Assembly: GCA_013415695.1 (NCBI GenBank)
Contig: JAAEEP010000007.1
Location: 1-64,000, forward strand
Source of the DNA: Methanomassiliicoccales archaeon
Lineage (GTDB): Archaea; Thermoplasmatota; Thermoplasmata; Methanomassiliicoccales; JAAEEP01
Reading direction: 5' to 3'
Length of the DNA: 64,000 bases
Each line of letters starts with the position of its first letter. Position 1 is the stretch's first letter. The notes beneath the pieces are model-generated. The model did no database searches. It was not told where the DNA came from and was given only the letters and a program-made list of their open reading frames with translations. A program made the position numbers and the translations under genes. Positions 7,821-17,501 of the stretch are shown in pieces.

Positions 7821-10784
7821 GTGACGCGCTTGAGTATGGCCATCGTTTCCCTTATTCTCGTCATACTCTTCATCGACGCACTTCTCATGCTTTCCTTTCC
7901 CGACGCCCTATTGGTTGGGATAGCCCTGATAGTCGTATTCATTCTGATCGATGCCCGCTGGAATCGAGTTCTCTTCCTGATGGGAAGGCGCAACATCCTC
8001 AGGAGGAAGGGCACAACTGCTCTCGTGGTGTGCGGGCTCATGGTGGGAACCGCAATAATCTCGGCATCGTTCGTGGTGGGAGACACCCTGGACAACATGA
8101 TCGTAGGGGAGACGACCAAGGGAAGCGCTGGGGTAGACTTCGTGATCGAATCTCCAGGTGAGCAAGGCACTAGGCTATTCAATGACACTGTCATGACCTC
8201 GCTCGAGGATGACCTCTTAGGCATCGACAATGTCCAATTCGTCCAATCTTTCGTGGAGTCTTCCGCTAGCGTGCTCGACAACGAGACCCAGCTCTCCAAT
8301 GCGGATGTACGATTCATGGGGCTTACCCCTGGTCTTCTATCGTCCTATAGCCTCGTCGATCAGAGCGGAGAGCAGATCTCCAGCGTGCCTAATGAAGGGG
8401 AGGCGTATATCAATGGGAAGCTCGCCACCGAATTGGACGCAGCACAGGGGGATCACCTTACACTGTTCACCGGGAACACTAGTTTGAACCTCGTTGTTCA
8501 GCGCATAGCAAAGTATGAGCAGCTGGGCAGCTTTGATCTCGAACCCCATGTATACCTGGACCTGGGCACCGCGCAGAATCTCACCGGTCACCCTGATCAT
8601 AAGAACATACTGTTCGTTTCGCTAGGAAGCCATCAGATATCCGATATCGACAAGGCCAGAGAGGACATCAACTCGACCTTGCAGACATACCAGGTGGAAG
8701 GGTTCAAGATCACTGAGGACAAGCAGCAATCGATCGAAGATGGGTTGGAGAACATGGCCACCTATACCAGCCTCTTCTTCATGCTAGGGTCCTTCTCCGT
8801 CATAGCCGGCATCGTTCTCATTGCCAACATCTTCACCATGCTGGGAGAGGAGCGAAAGAGCGAGATGGGCATTTCCCGGGCCATTGGCATGAAGAGGTCC
8901 CACCTTATTCGTGTGTTCACCTATGAGGGGATGCTGTATGCGGCCATGGCCGCGGGGATTGGCACTCTAGCTGGGCTTGCGCTTGCCTATGTTCTCGTTT
9001 CCATGGCCGCAGGCGTCTTCAACCTCGGCGACTTCCCACTTGCCGAGTACTTCACCTTCACTCCCTTCTCGCTGGCAATAGCGTATCTCATAGGCTTCCT
9101 GCTCACCCTCTTGGTGGTCTACATCGCGACCAGGAGGATATCCACACTCAACATCGTGAGGGCGATTAGGAACATACCCGAGCCACCTCTGGCCCGCAAT
9201 GATCGCAGGAGCCTAATGATGGGAATAGTACTCTGCTTGGGCGGAGCTGCCTTGGTCATCATGGGGGTGCTTATGGAGTCGCAGCTGTTCTGCATGGGCG
9301 GTCTATCTTGCGTAACGATATCCCTTGGATTCCTGCACAGGGAGTTGCTGGGGGACAGGATAGCATGGAACATGGCGGCTATAGCCACACTGATCATCTG
9401 GCTTCCCCTGCCCTTTGAGATCTTTCCTTACGAGGGGTTCATCGAGCTCTTCGTCCTGGCTGGAATCTTCATGGTGAGCGCAGCCCTCATACTGGTGATG
9501 TTCAACTCCAACGGCATCATCTGGTTCTTCACCAAGATCTTGAGGGCGAGGAAAGGGTACCGGGCGGTGATCAAGACAGCCATATCGTACCCGCTCAAGT
9601 CGAAGTTCCGCACCGCCCTGAGCGTTTTCATCTTTGGCCTGGTGATCTTCACTGTCACCACCCTATCCGTGATGTCAGGCATCCTGGGTGTGGGCATCCC
9701 CAAGATGGCCGCTGAGACCTCCGGGGGGTTCGACATCATCGCCTTCACCAACCCATCCACGCCTCTGGAGGAAGGACTATGGGATTACACCAACACATCC
9801 TCCTCGTTCCTTGACGGAGCGAACATCACCAACGTGGTATCGTTGGATTCTGGAAGAGGCTTGATGAACAGTCTAGTAGAGACCTCTTCTGGCGAATTCA
9901 TACGCAATGAAACACCCTATAATATCTTGGGTTTCGAAAGCACCTTGATAACCGAGGGTAAATACTGGCTGGCAGACTGGAACAAGGACAGATTCGCCTC
10001 GGAAAAGGAGGTGTGGGATGCCGTACTGGCCGATACCAGTCTGGTGATCGTCGACGGAAGCATGCTGATAAGCGAGATGTCCGACTTCATGCCTGGACCC
10101 CGAGCTGAGATCGGGGACGAGATCTCGGTAACGACATCCAATGGAACATATTCCTTCACTGTCGTGGGCATCATGAAGCAGCCTGTTTTGACCGGCATGT
10201 TCGTCAGTCATGAGTTCACAGGGCAAAGTATGAACATCCGCTATTCTGGAGTGTACCTGATCAAAATTGAGGAGGGTCTGGATGTGGATAGGCAGGCAGC
10301 CTTGCTGGAGAGAGAGTTCCTCGCCTACGGGATGCAGACCATTCCGGTGGACACCGTGGCCAAAGAGATCGTTCAGCAGATCAACGGCGTGTTCACCCTG
10401 TTCAGGGCGTTCCTCGGTCTAGGTTTGATCATAGGAATCTCTGGTCTGGGGATCATCACAATACGCTCCATTCGTGAAAGAAGGCTGGAGATAGGAATGA
10501 TGCGCGCCATCGGCTACACCAAGAGGATGGTGGTCACTAACTTCGCCCTGGAATCCTCGTTCATCTCCTTCTTGGGTATCGTTCTGGGCTCTCTCTTAGG
10601 GATATCCGTGGGCTACACTGTGTATTTGGAGGCATTCCAGGAGATCGGATATGATTTTGTCATTCCCTGGGGAGAGATCATCATTGTGGGCATCGGAGCG
10701 TTCCTAGCAACTCTGCTGAGCGTCTTTCCGGCCGCCAGGGGAGCAAGCAAGGTCAGTCCCGCTGAGGTGTTGAGGTTCGAGTAA
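7821..10784 (+). CDS. Large FtsX-family ABC permease (MacB-like, duplicated)
   Basis: This 987-residue permease pairs with the ATPase just upstream. It starts with one or two helices (AIVSLILVILFIDALLML), then GRRNILRRKGTTALVVCGLMVGTAI, then a large extracytoplasmic domain, and a first FtsX domain (SLFFMLGSFSVIAGIVLIANIF, about 330). A second set follows: a helix near 610, another large domain, and a C-terminal FtsX domain (FLGLGLIIGISGLGIITIRSIRERR). The repeated ERR/ERKSEMGISRAIGMKRS and ERRLEIGMMRAIGYTKRM segments are the FtsX coupling motifs. GTG at 7821 was chosen because GGGGTGAG sits just upstream. It acts in the cytoplasmic membrane; the cargo is unknown. Confidence 0.9.
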   Translation: MTRLSMAIVSLILVILFIDALLMLSFPDALLVGIALIVVFILIDARWNRVLFLMGRRNILRRKGTTALVVCGLMVGTAIISASFVVGDTLDNMIVGETTKGSAGVDFVIESPGEQGTRLFNDTVMTSLEDDLLGIDNVQFVQSFVESSASVLDNETQLSNADVRFMGLTPGLLSSYSLVDQSGEQISSVPNEGEAYINGKLATELDAAQGDHLTLFTGNTSLNLVVQRIAKYEQLGSFDLEPHVYLDLGTAQNLTGHPDHKNILFVSLGSHQISDIDKAREDINSTLQTYQVEGFKITEDKQQSIEDGLENMATYTSLFFMLGSFSVIAGIVLIANIFTMLGEERKSEMGISRAIGMKRSHLIRVFTYEGMLYAAMAAGIGTLAGLALAYVLVSMAAGVFNLGDFPLAEYFTFTPFSLAIAYLIGFLLTLLVVYIATRRISTLNIVRAIRNIPEPPLARNDRRSLMMGIVLCLGGAALVIMGVLMESQLFCMGGLSCVTISLGFLHRELLGDRIAWNMAAIATLIIWLPLPFEIFPYEGFIELFVLAGIFMVSAALILVMFNSNGIIWFFTKILRARKGYRAVIKTAISYPLKSKFRTALSVFIFGLVIFTVTTLSVMSGILGVGIPKMAAETSGGFDIIAFTNPSTPLEEGLWDYTNTSSSFLDGANITNVVSLDSGRGLMNSLVETSSGEFIRNETPYNILGFESTLITEGKYWLADWNKDRFASEKEVWDAVLADTSLVIVDGSMLISEMSDFMPGPRAEIGDEISVTTSNGTYSFTVVGIMKQPVLTGMFVSHEFTGQSMNIRYSGVYLIKIEEGLDVDRQAALLEREFLAYGMQTIPVDTVAKEIVQQINGVFTLFRAFLGLGLIIGISGLGIITIRSIRERRLEIGMMRAIGYTKRMVVTNFALESSFISFLGIVLGSLLGISVGYTVYLEAFQEIGYDFVIPWGEIIIVGIGAFLATLLSVFPAARGASKVSPAEVLRFE

Positions 10785-10858
10785 GGCCTCTATGGTCCCA
10801 GGACCCTGAGGGGAATGTTCGACGCCACCTGGGAAGGACACTGACCGGTTATCGCCTT

Positions 10859-12253
10859 CTAGACCTTCTTCCCCCGTGCCAGGGAGGTGAACCCCCCAAT
10901 CATCGCTATCCCAGCTGACACCAGGAACGCAGCCCTGAGCCCCTCGACGAATGCTGATGCGTCGATACCGATATCCATGGGAAGACCCGAGAACAGACCG
11001 GAGAGGCTTGCCATCCCCGCGATGCTGGCCACGATCGCACCCATGATGGCCAGGCTCATCGACTGACCCACGAACCGCATGGTGGCGACGGTCCCCGATG
11101 CCACCCCGAGTTGCCTCCTCTCGACCGAGCCCATGACCGCGCTGGTGTTGGGGGAGGAGAACATCCCCATCCCCAGGCCGATGATGACGAGCCCCATCAC
11201 CACGAACCACACTGGAGAAGAGAGCCCGATGAAGCTCAACCATAGCAGCCCGAAGGCGATTATGAACATCCCACCGGAAGCGAGAGATCTTGACCCCAGC
11301 TTATCAGAGAGCCACCCGGCGAAGGGGGAGAGAACGGCCATCGTGACCGGCATGGTCAGAAGGATGGTGCCGGCCTCCAGGACGGTCAGGTCAAGCACCT
11401 GCTGCAGGTAGAAGGAGATCATGAAGGAGACCCCGAAGTAGGAGGCGTAGTTCAGAAGGGCGGAGAGGTTGGCGTACGCGAACAGTCTGTTGTGGGTGAA
11501 GAGCCTCAGATCCAGGAGGGCCCGTTGCCCCATCCTCCTCTCGACGAGGATGAATCCGATCCAGCACAGCCCCGAGATCAGGATCAGCATCACGCTCTCC
11601 AAGCCGATCCACCCCCACTGCTCCCCCAGGGTCAGCTCCACAAGGAGAGTAGAAAGAGCCACAGAGAACAGGACAAGCCCGGCCACATCGAATCGCTCCC
11701 GGCCGGTCTCGAGCTTCGATTCCCTCATGATGATCATGGCCAGGGCAATCACCAGGATCCCGATGGGGATGTTGATGTAGAAGATCGACTGCCATCCGAA
11801 GGCGTGGGTGAGGATGCCTCCCAACGGGGGACCGAGGGAAAGCCCGACATAGACTGCCATCACATTGACCCCCAGTGCCTTACCCCTCTCCTCTTTGGGG
11901 AACACGTCGGTCACGATGGCGGTGGCGGTGGCCCCGATGAACGCCGCCCCTATCCCCTGCATGATCCGGAAAACGATCAGCTCTGCACCGGTCTGGGAGA
12001 GGCTGCAGAGCAGCGAGCCGAGAACGAATATCAAGAATCCGCCCACGAACACCGGTTTCCTGCCCCGGATGTCCGAGAACCGCCCCATGGTCAGGATCAA
12101 CACTGAGAGGGCAAGCAGGTACGCAGTGGGCACCCAGATGATCTCGGCGTAGTCCATGCTCAGATCCTGGGCGATGGTGGGGAGCGAGACACTCACGATG
12201 GTGCTGTCCAGAGGTGCCATCATGGCACCTATGGAGGTGATGAGAAGAACAAT
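10859..12253 (-). CDS. MFS exporter, DHA2 (EmrB/QacA) type, probable ATT start
   Basis: This 14-helix drug:H+ antiporter family protein has motif A-like GRFSDIRGRKPVF, the first-helix motif APLDSTIVSVSLP, and motif C-like GPPLGG. Starting at the first ATG (12223) would remove the first half of helix 1. An in-frame ATT at 12253, preceded by GGAGATA, restores IVLLITSIGAMMAPLDST, which fits the family. A GTG at 12284 with a G-rich SD is in another frame and would need a frameshift. It is convergent with the ABC exporter. The substrate is unknown; such pumps export lipophilic compounds. Confidence 0.85.
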   Translation of the reverse strand: MVLLITSIGAMMAPLDSTIVSVSLPTIAQDLSMDYAEIIWVPTAYLLALSVLILTMGRFSDIRGRKPVFVGGFLIFVLGSLLCSLSQTGAELIVFRIMQGIGAAFIGATATAIVTDVFPKEERGKALGVNVMAVYVGLSLGPPLGGILTHAFGWQSIFYINIPIGILVIALAMIIMRESKLETGRERFDVAGLVLFSVALSTLLVELTLGEQWGWIGLESVMLILISGLCWIGFILVERRMGQRALLDLRLFTHNRLFAYANLSALLNYASYFGVSFMISFYLQQVLDLTVLEAGTILLTMPVTMAVLSPFAGWLSDKLGSRSLASGGMFIIAFGLLWLSFIGLSSPVWFVVMGLVIIGLGMGMFSSPNTSAVMGSVERRQLGVASGTVATMRFVGQSMSLAIMGAIVASIAGMASLSGLFSGLPMDIGIDASAFVEGLRAAFLVSAGIAMIGGFTSLARGKKV

Positions 12254-12442
12254 GCGTCGATATCTCCGATCGTCGTCCGTTCACCCAGCCCCCTTCCTCA
12301 GGTCGCTGACCGAGAGAGTATTAGGTGCAGATTAAGATTCGGAATCCCCGCATGGACCTGTGACGAGCGCATCGACCTCTTGATGAAGGGGGGAATGACC
12401 GTTAATGAGGAGTACCTCAAAGTGTATGTCGAGGAGGAGTAC

Positions 12443-14488
12443 ATGGACCTCGACAGCCTCTTCGATCCGAGATCGATCGCGGTCATCGGTGCATCCGGCA
12501 GGCAGGGAAGCGTGGGCTACATCTACCTCGATTCCATCGTGAGCAGTGGATACGAAGGGAAGGTCTATCCCGTCAATCCAAGGTATGATGAGCTTCTTGG
12601 CCTGCAATGCTACGATTCCATCGAGTCCATTGGGAATGTGGACCTTGCGGTCATTGCGACGAACAAGATGGTGGCCATCGACCTATTGGAGAATTGTGCC
12701 AATGTGGGAGTGAAGGCGGCGGTCATTCCCACCGGCGGATTCGAGGAGGTCGGGGAGGAGGGGGCGGAGCTCGAACGCAAGATCCGGGAAATCGCCTCCG
12801 AGAATGGAATGGCCTTGCTTGGTACCAACACCCTGGGCTTCATCAACAATCACATCGGCCTCCAGATCAACTTCAACCCCCGACTGCTGCCATCAAAGGG
12901 AAACGTCTCCATCATATCCCAGAGCGGTGGGATGGGGCTTTCCATCATCTCCAAGCTGAGGGAAGAGGGAGTTGGAATGAGCAAGTGGATCGGGGTGGGA
13001 AACAGGACGCTGCTCGACTTCCCAGAGTTCCTTGAATATCTTGCCAAGGATGAGTCCACAACTGTCATAGGGGCCTTCATGGAGGGTACGGAAAGGGCCA
13101 AGCAATTCTGCGAGCTCGCAGCAAGGATCGTTCCCCACAAGCCTGTGGTGGTCTACAAGATGGGCAAGAGCGCCTCCGTGGACTATCTGGCGGTAACCCA
13201 CACCGGGACCGGTATCGGGAAGACGGGGGCATACAAGGGAGCGTTCAGGCAGCATGGCGTGCTGACCGCCGATTCTACCAGGGATCTAGTGGCAAAGCTC
13301 AAAGCCCTCGCTATCGCGGGCAGGATCGGTGGAAAACAGCTGGGAATGTTCACTTATACGGCGGGACCCACCATTGCCGCGGCAGACCTGCTCAATGATC
13401 ACTTCACCCTTCCCCAACCGAGCGAGGAGACCATCAGGATCTTCGAGGATTTTATGAAGGGAGCCCCTCCGACCATCCTCAAGAACCCCATGGATGTTGA
13501 CGGCCAGGGCTATACTCCTGAAAGTTATCAATACTTTCTGAACGCCTACGCAGCAGATCCGGGATTCGATCTTCTGGCGACCGTCAGCACTGCGGGCCTG
13601 CTGTTCCCAAAGGACCAGCTGCTTGAAGCCAAGAAGGGAAGCGGGAAGCCCATCCTACACTGCCATGTCGCCGATTCAATCGAGATCTTCGGCAGCGAGA
13701 GGGATCAGCTCCATGAGGCTGGAATACCTATCTACACCACAGCCGAGGAGCTTGCGGTGGGGCTGATCGCTCTATCTGAATACATGGATGCTGTGAAGAG
13801 GATACTGGAAAGGGGGAACCAGCAACCCCAGATCATGGTGAGCGCCTCTCACTTCGGAGATAGTATTCTCGATGAACACGAGTCCAAGATGATACTCGCC
13901 GAGGCGGGATTGCCGGTCGTAGAGGAACGGGTGGTCTCCTCCAGGGAGGAGATGGTGAAGGCTGAGGAAGAGCTTGGCTTCCCGCTGGTGCTGAAGGTGC
14001 TGTCAAGGAGGATCGCACACAAGTCGGATGTTGGAGCTGTCAGGACCGACATAATTGATCATGAGACGCTAATGGAAACCTGGAACTCCTTCAAGAAGAA
14101 ATGGCCTTCTGAAAATGTACTCGTCCAGAGAATGATCCATGGCGGGGTGGAGATCATCGTGGGAAGGATACTCGATCCCGTTTTCGGAGATATAATCACA
14201 TTAGGTGTGGGTGGGTTCATGGCCGATCTCTTTTCTCCATCTGCAGGGGTTTGTCCGTGCACCCGTCAGGACTGCATCTCCATCATTGATGCCCTCGAGC
14301 CTCAGGAGATCCTCAATGGATATAGGGGAACAACCCCAGTGGACAGGAATGCCTTGGCAGATCTCATGGAGAAGGTGAGCAGAATCCATATCAAAGACGA
14401 AAAGATCGACGAGATGGACCTGAACCCTGTGATCGTCAAAGGAGATTCCCTCAGTATAGTGGACGCCCTTATCCGGAAGGGGGAGTGA
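12443..14488 (+). CDS. acd: ADP-forming acyl-CoA (acetate-CoA) synthetase, fused alpha-beta
   Basis: This enzyme makes ATP from ADP, phosphate and an acyl-CoA, releasing the acid; in archaea it is the main route from acetyl-CoA (made by pyruvate:ferredoxin oxidoreductase) to acetate plus ATP. The alpha part begins DPRSIAVIGASG (CoA-binding) and continues through the succinyl-CoA-synthetase-like ligase fold (SQSGGMGLS, then VTHTGTG with the phosphorylated-histidine position). The beta part is an ATP-grasp domain (ILAEAGLPV, LKVLSRRIAHKSDVGAV, LNPVIVKGDSLSIVDA). ATG 12443 has GGAGG 5 bases upstream and fits homologues. ATG 12395 and 12383 are in-frame alternatives. Confidence 0.9.
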   Translation: MDLDSLFDPRSIAVIGASGRQGSVGYIYLDSIVSSGYEGKVYPVNPRYDELLGLQCYDSIESIGNVDLAVIATNKMVAIDLLENCANVGVKAAVIPTGGFEEVGEEGAELERKIREIASENGMALLGTNTLGFINNHIGLQINFNPRLLPSKGNVSIISQSGGMGLSIISKLREEGVGMSKWIGVGNRTLLDFPEFLEYLAKDESTTVIGAFMEGTERAKQFCELAARIVPHKPVVVYKMGKSASVDYLAVTHTGTGIGKTGAYKGAFRQHGVLTADSTRDLVAKLKALAIAGRIGGKQLGMFTYTAGPTIAAADLLNDHFTLPQPSEETIRIFEDFMKGAPPTILKNPMDVDGQGYTPESYQYFLNAYAADPGFDLLATVSTAGLLFPKDQLLEAKKGSGKPILHCHVADSIEIFGSERDQLHEAGIPIYTTAEELAVGLIALSEYMDAVKRILERGNQQPQIMVSASHFGDSILDEHESKMILAEAGLPVVEERVVSSREEMVKAEEELGFPLVLKVLSRRIAHKSDVGAVRTDIIDHETLMETWNSFKKKWPSENVLVQRMIHGGVEIIVGRILDPVFGDIITLGVGGFMADLFSPSAGVCPCTRQDCISIIDALEPQEILNGYRGTTPVDRNALADLMEKVSRIHIKDEKIDEMDLNPVIVKGDSLSIVDALIRKGE

Positions 14489-14568
14489 TCCCCCCCACGG
14501 CCTCGGGGACATGGATTTCGATATACTGGCCGGTGAATGAAGAGCGAAATGCGATCAGAAATTATATT

Positions 14569-15573
14569 CTAGGTCTTGGAGTTCGTATCCAAAGTCTTGT
14601 ACCAGATGGCTGTTCTCTTGATGCCCTCATCGAGGCCGATCCTGGATTGGAATCCAAGATCCGCCACAGCGTTCGAGCAGTCCAGCTCCCCATGATCCTT
14701 GCCGAACAGGAAGATGACAAATGTGGAATATCTGGGTTCATTCTTGTAACCGCCCAGCGCCGATTTGAACTCGTTCATCCTCGCTGCGAACATGGCGGAT
14801 CGATAGGACACTGACCTGTACTTCGACTCCCTGCCAAGCTCGTTGGATATCAGATCGTATATCCGTCTGATACGGCCCCTCTCCGGACCGTCAATGTTGT
14901 AGGTCCTTCCCACAGCATTATCCCTGTCTGCAGCCTTCATGAAGGCTTCAACGACATCATCCACATAGATGAGGGGAAACCTCGTCTTGCCGTCGCCGAC
15001 GATCATTCCCTCACCATTATCAATGATGTTGAACCAGTAGTAGGCGGCTGTCATGTCTCGCGGTCCATATATCACACCGGGCCTCAGGGCGGTCCCTTTG
15101 ATGCCTCTCTCTGCACACTTCTTGAAGAAGACCGCCTCGGCCTCTGTCTTTGTCCGGGAGTATACATTCTTGATGTCTGGTCGGTCGGTCTTCACCGAAT
15201 CAGAATCCACGGCACCATCTGGACCAAGCGCCGCCATGGAGCTGGTGTGGACTACCTTGTCGACCTCTGCATCAGCTGCGGCGGCCACAATCCTCTCTGT
15301 CCCGGCCACGTTGATGTCGTGGATCTTATCATAGGATTGATGGAATCTCACCGAGCCAGCGCAGTTGAAGACCATGTCGACATCATTCATGATCCCTTTC
15401 ATGGAATCCGCATCGCGAAGCTCTCCATACCTGACCTCGATGGGGAGATGCTTAACGGCAGATAGGTCGCTGGTCTTGCGGGCGAAGACGACGACGTCCT
15501 CGCCACGACGGTAAAGCTCCTCGACCACATGCCCTCCTAGGAATCCGGATGCTCCCGTGACCAAGCTTGTCAT
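14569..15573 (-). CDS. Extended-SDR NAD-dependent epimerase/reductase
   Basis: The 334-residue Rossmann-fold enzyme has TGASGFLGGH for NAD(P) binding at the N-terminus, NCAGSVRFHQSYD, the SSMAALGPDG region, and the catalytic YSRTK. It resembles dihydroflavonol-4-reductase/nucleoside-sugar-epimerase and 3-beta-HSD-like proteins, so it reduces or epimerises a sugar or lipid alcohol. The ATG at 15573 was preferred because a TATA-like GGTTCTTTTA (15597-15606) lies about 28 bases upstream, predicting a leaderless mRNA. It lies between the acd gene and an acd-like remnant on the opposite strand. Confidence 0.85.
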   Translation of the reverse strand: MTSLVTGASGFLGGHVVEELYRRGEDVVVFARKTSDLSAVKHLPIEVRYGELRDADSMKGIMNDVDMVFNCAGSVRFHQSYDKIHDINVAGTERIVAAAADAEVDKVVHTSSMAALGPDGAVDSDSVKTDRPDIKNVYSRTKTEAEAVFFKKCAERGIKGTALRPGVIYGPRDMTAAYYWFNIIDNGEGMIVGDGKTRFPLIYVDDVVEAFMKAADRDNAVGRTYNIDGPERGRIRRIYDLISNELGRESKYRSVSYRSAMFAARMNEFKSALGGYKNEPRYSTFVIFLFGKDHGELDCSNAVADLGFQSRIGLDEGIKRTAIWYKTLDTNSKT

Positions 15574-15767
15574 TAGCAGTCTCGATTGCACCCGAGGTAA
15601 AAGAACCTATCCGCCTGAAAGGCATGTTGAATTGCGATTCTCGAGATATCTTCGACCTACAACGAATTACGAACAGGAAGACACACTGCTCGTGGTCGAT
15701 TCCGTCCTGATTTAAGGGCGCGATCCCAACTAGACCATGGTTCCCTTGCCATGTGTCTCAAGGTGCT

Positions 15768-15922
15768 GTCAGTGAACGGGAAACGCTGGACGATCTGATG
15801 GGAACGGGAGCAGGATCGAGCTGATGAATGAAGAGATAGAGAAAAAGGATCTCTTTCCAGTAATCGCATTAGGTGACTCTCTTCACATTGTCGATAGGCT
15901 AATCAGGGACAGGAGAGGTTGA
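15768..15922 (+). pseudogene. Decayed 3' end of an ADP-forming acyl-CoA synthetase gene
   Basis: Frame one reads VSERETLDDLM, which matches PVDRNALADLM of the intact acd gene near 14340. After a frameshift, the plus strand reads IELMNEEIEKKDLFPVIALG and then DSLHIVDRLIRDRRG, followed by TGA at 15920-15922. This matches KDEKIDEMDLNPVIVKG and DSLSIVDALIRKGE at the end of acd. There is no start, and the rest of the gene is absent. It is a diverged paralogue rather than a recent copy. The 15574-16045 interval holds nothing else clear besides promoter-like AT-rich sequence. Confidence 0.75.
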
Positions 15923-16045
15923 ACGCATCCTATCTACAAACATCTGTGTCTGATCTGAAACCTTCAACGATATCAGAAGTCTCACCCAATAATGGATATT
16001 GCATCTAAAATTAGATAAGATATCATGGGATAAGCTGCGCCAACA

Positions 16046-17470
16046 ATGGGTACGGTAAGAGTTGTGGCGAAGAACATTGGAGCCTTCACCATAGCGAAGG
16101 CCATCACCATGGCCCTTGGCTTTGTGTTCCTCGTTCTACTGGCAAGATATCTAGGGGACGTAGATTTCGGTAAGCTGGGATTTGCCCAATCCTTCACGGA
16201 GTTCCTGGTGGTCTTCGCCGATATCGGACTCAGCACGGTGACCATAAGGGAGCTGGCAAGGAGAAAGGATCAGACGCCCAAATTCCTCAGCAACATCTTT
16301 ATGATCAAACTGCTGCTCTCAATAGCGACCTTTGGTTTGATCGCCCTGGTCATCAATCTTCTGGGATACCCCCAGGACACCGTGATGGTCGTATACATCA
16401 TCGGTGGAAGTGCCATAATCACCAGTTTCTCTGCCTTCCTGCGATCCATATTCAGGGCGTTCGAGAGGTTGGAGTACGAAGCGGCCCTCAACATCGTGAA
16501 GAGCATCATCGTCACCTCAGTAGGAATCTCAATTCTCTTTGCGGGATACGGCCTGATCGAGGTTGCGTACGCATACATCATCGCTGCTGTGATAGATTTC
16601 GGCCTGGCCTTGATCTTGGTTACCTTCAAGTTCTCCCGACCTGAGTTCAAGCTAGATCCGGAGTTCTGCAAGAGGATCATCTACCTAGCGCTACCCTTTA
16701 CTGTCACCATCCTATTCGGCATAATATACCTCCAGATTGACATAGTGATGCTCTCGATCATGAAGGGTGATGCCCCAGCTGGTTGGTACAAGGCCGCCAC
16801 TACTCTCATCTATAGCCTGGTGTTCATCCCCGAGGTCTTCGGATATGCCATCTTCCCGGTGATGTCAAGGCTCTTCATCAGCTCAAAGGAGCTTCTGAGA
16901 AGACTTCTGGAAAGGTCCATGAAGTACCTATTCATGATCGGGCTTCCCATCGCTATACTCACCGTCGCCGTATCAGGTGAAATTATACCTTTCCTCTACG
17001 GGGAGGAATATGAACCCACCATTATGATTCTCCAGATACTTGCCCTGTATCTGCCATTGAGGTTCATGAACCACGCCACCGGTTACACTCTCTCGTCGAC
17101 AGACAGGCAATCTAGGAGGGCCATCAGTGCGATATTGGCCGCGGTATTCAATGTTTGTCTGAACCTAATCCTCATACCCATCTACGGGGCCAATGGTGCG
17201 GCCATGGCAACGGTGGCGACAGAGGTCGTCCTCTTCTCGTTCTACTACCTGTTCGTGTCTGCTCATTTCCACAGGGTGAAGTTGACGCCAGTGCTGACCA
17301 AGCCTTTGATAGCTAGCCTGCCAATGATATTTACCCTCTATTTACTCGCCGATTTCAGCCCATTCATCTCGGTCCCACTGGCCGTGATGATCTACCTGGC
17401 AGTTCTTTTCCTGATCAATGGAATGGACCAAGAAGATAGAAGAATAATAAGGGAATTGTTGGGCAGGTGA
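16046..17470 (+). CDS. Polysaccharide flippase, Wzx/RfbX type
   Basis: This is a 474-residue MOP-superfamily lipid-linked oligosaccharide flippase with 12-14 predicted helices. The N-terminus NIGAFTIAKAITMALGFVFLVLLARYLG is typical of the family (RYLG, then FGKLGFAQS). Internal landmarks include the helix VMLSIMKGDAPAGWYKAATTL and FLYGEEYEP. It moves glycan precursors across the cytoplasmic membrane for N-glycans, S-layer glycans or exopolysaccharide. The next gene, an FrhB-pyruvyltransferase fusion, starts 32 bases after the stop and probably modifies the same glycan. Confidence 0.88.
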   Translation: MGTVRVVAKNIGAFTIAKAITMALGFVFLVLLARYLGDVDFGKLGFAQSFTEFLVVFADIGLSTVTIRELARRKDQTPKFLSNIFMIKLLLSIATFGLIALVINLLGYPQDTVMVVYIIGGSAIITSFSAFLRSIFRAFERLEYEAALNIVKSIIVTSVGISILFAGYGLIEVAYAYIIAAVIDFGLALILVTFKFSRPEFKLDPEFCKRIIYLALPFTVTILFGIIYLQIDIVMLSIMKGDAPAGWYKAATTLIYSLVFIPEVFGYAIFPVMSRLFISSKELLRRLLERSMKYLFMIGLPIAILTVAVSGEIIPFLYGEEYEPTIMILQILALYLPLRFMNHATGYTLSSTDRQSRRAISAILAAVFNVCLNLILIPIYGANGAAMATVATEVVLFSFYYLFVSAHFHRVKLTPVLTKPLIASLPMIFTLYLLADFSPFISVPLAVMIYLAVLFLINGMDQEDRRIIRELLGR

Positions 17471-17501
17471 GCTTCCTGACTCACATCATTTCAATCTGGA
17501 G

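Noticed and set aside
11492-12106. 204-residue open frame on the plus strand
   Set aside because: It is antisense to the MFS exporter; low-complexity polar sequence with no domain.
12251-12284. GTG at 12284 as the MFS start via a frameshift
   Set aside because: An in-frame ATT with its own SD restores the full first helix without assuming a frameshift; the frameshift option remains possible but is less economical.
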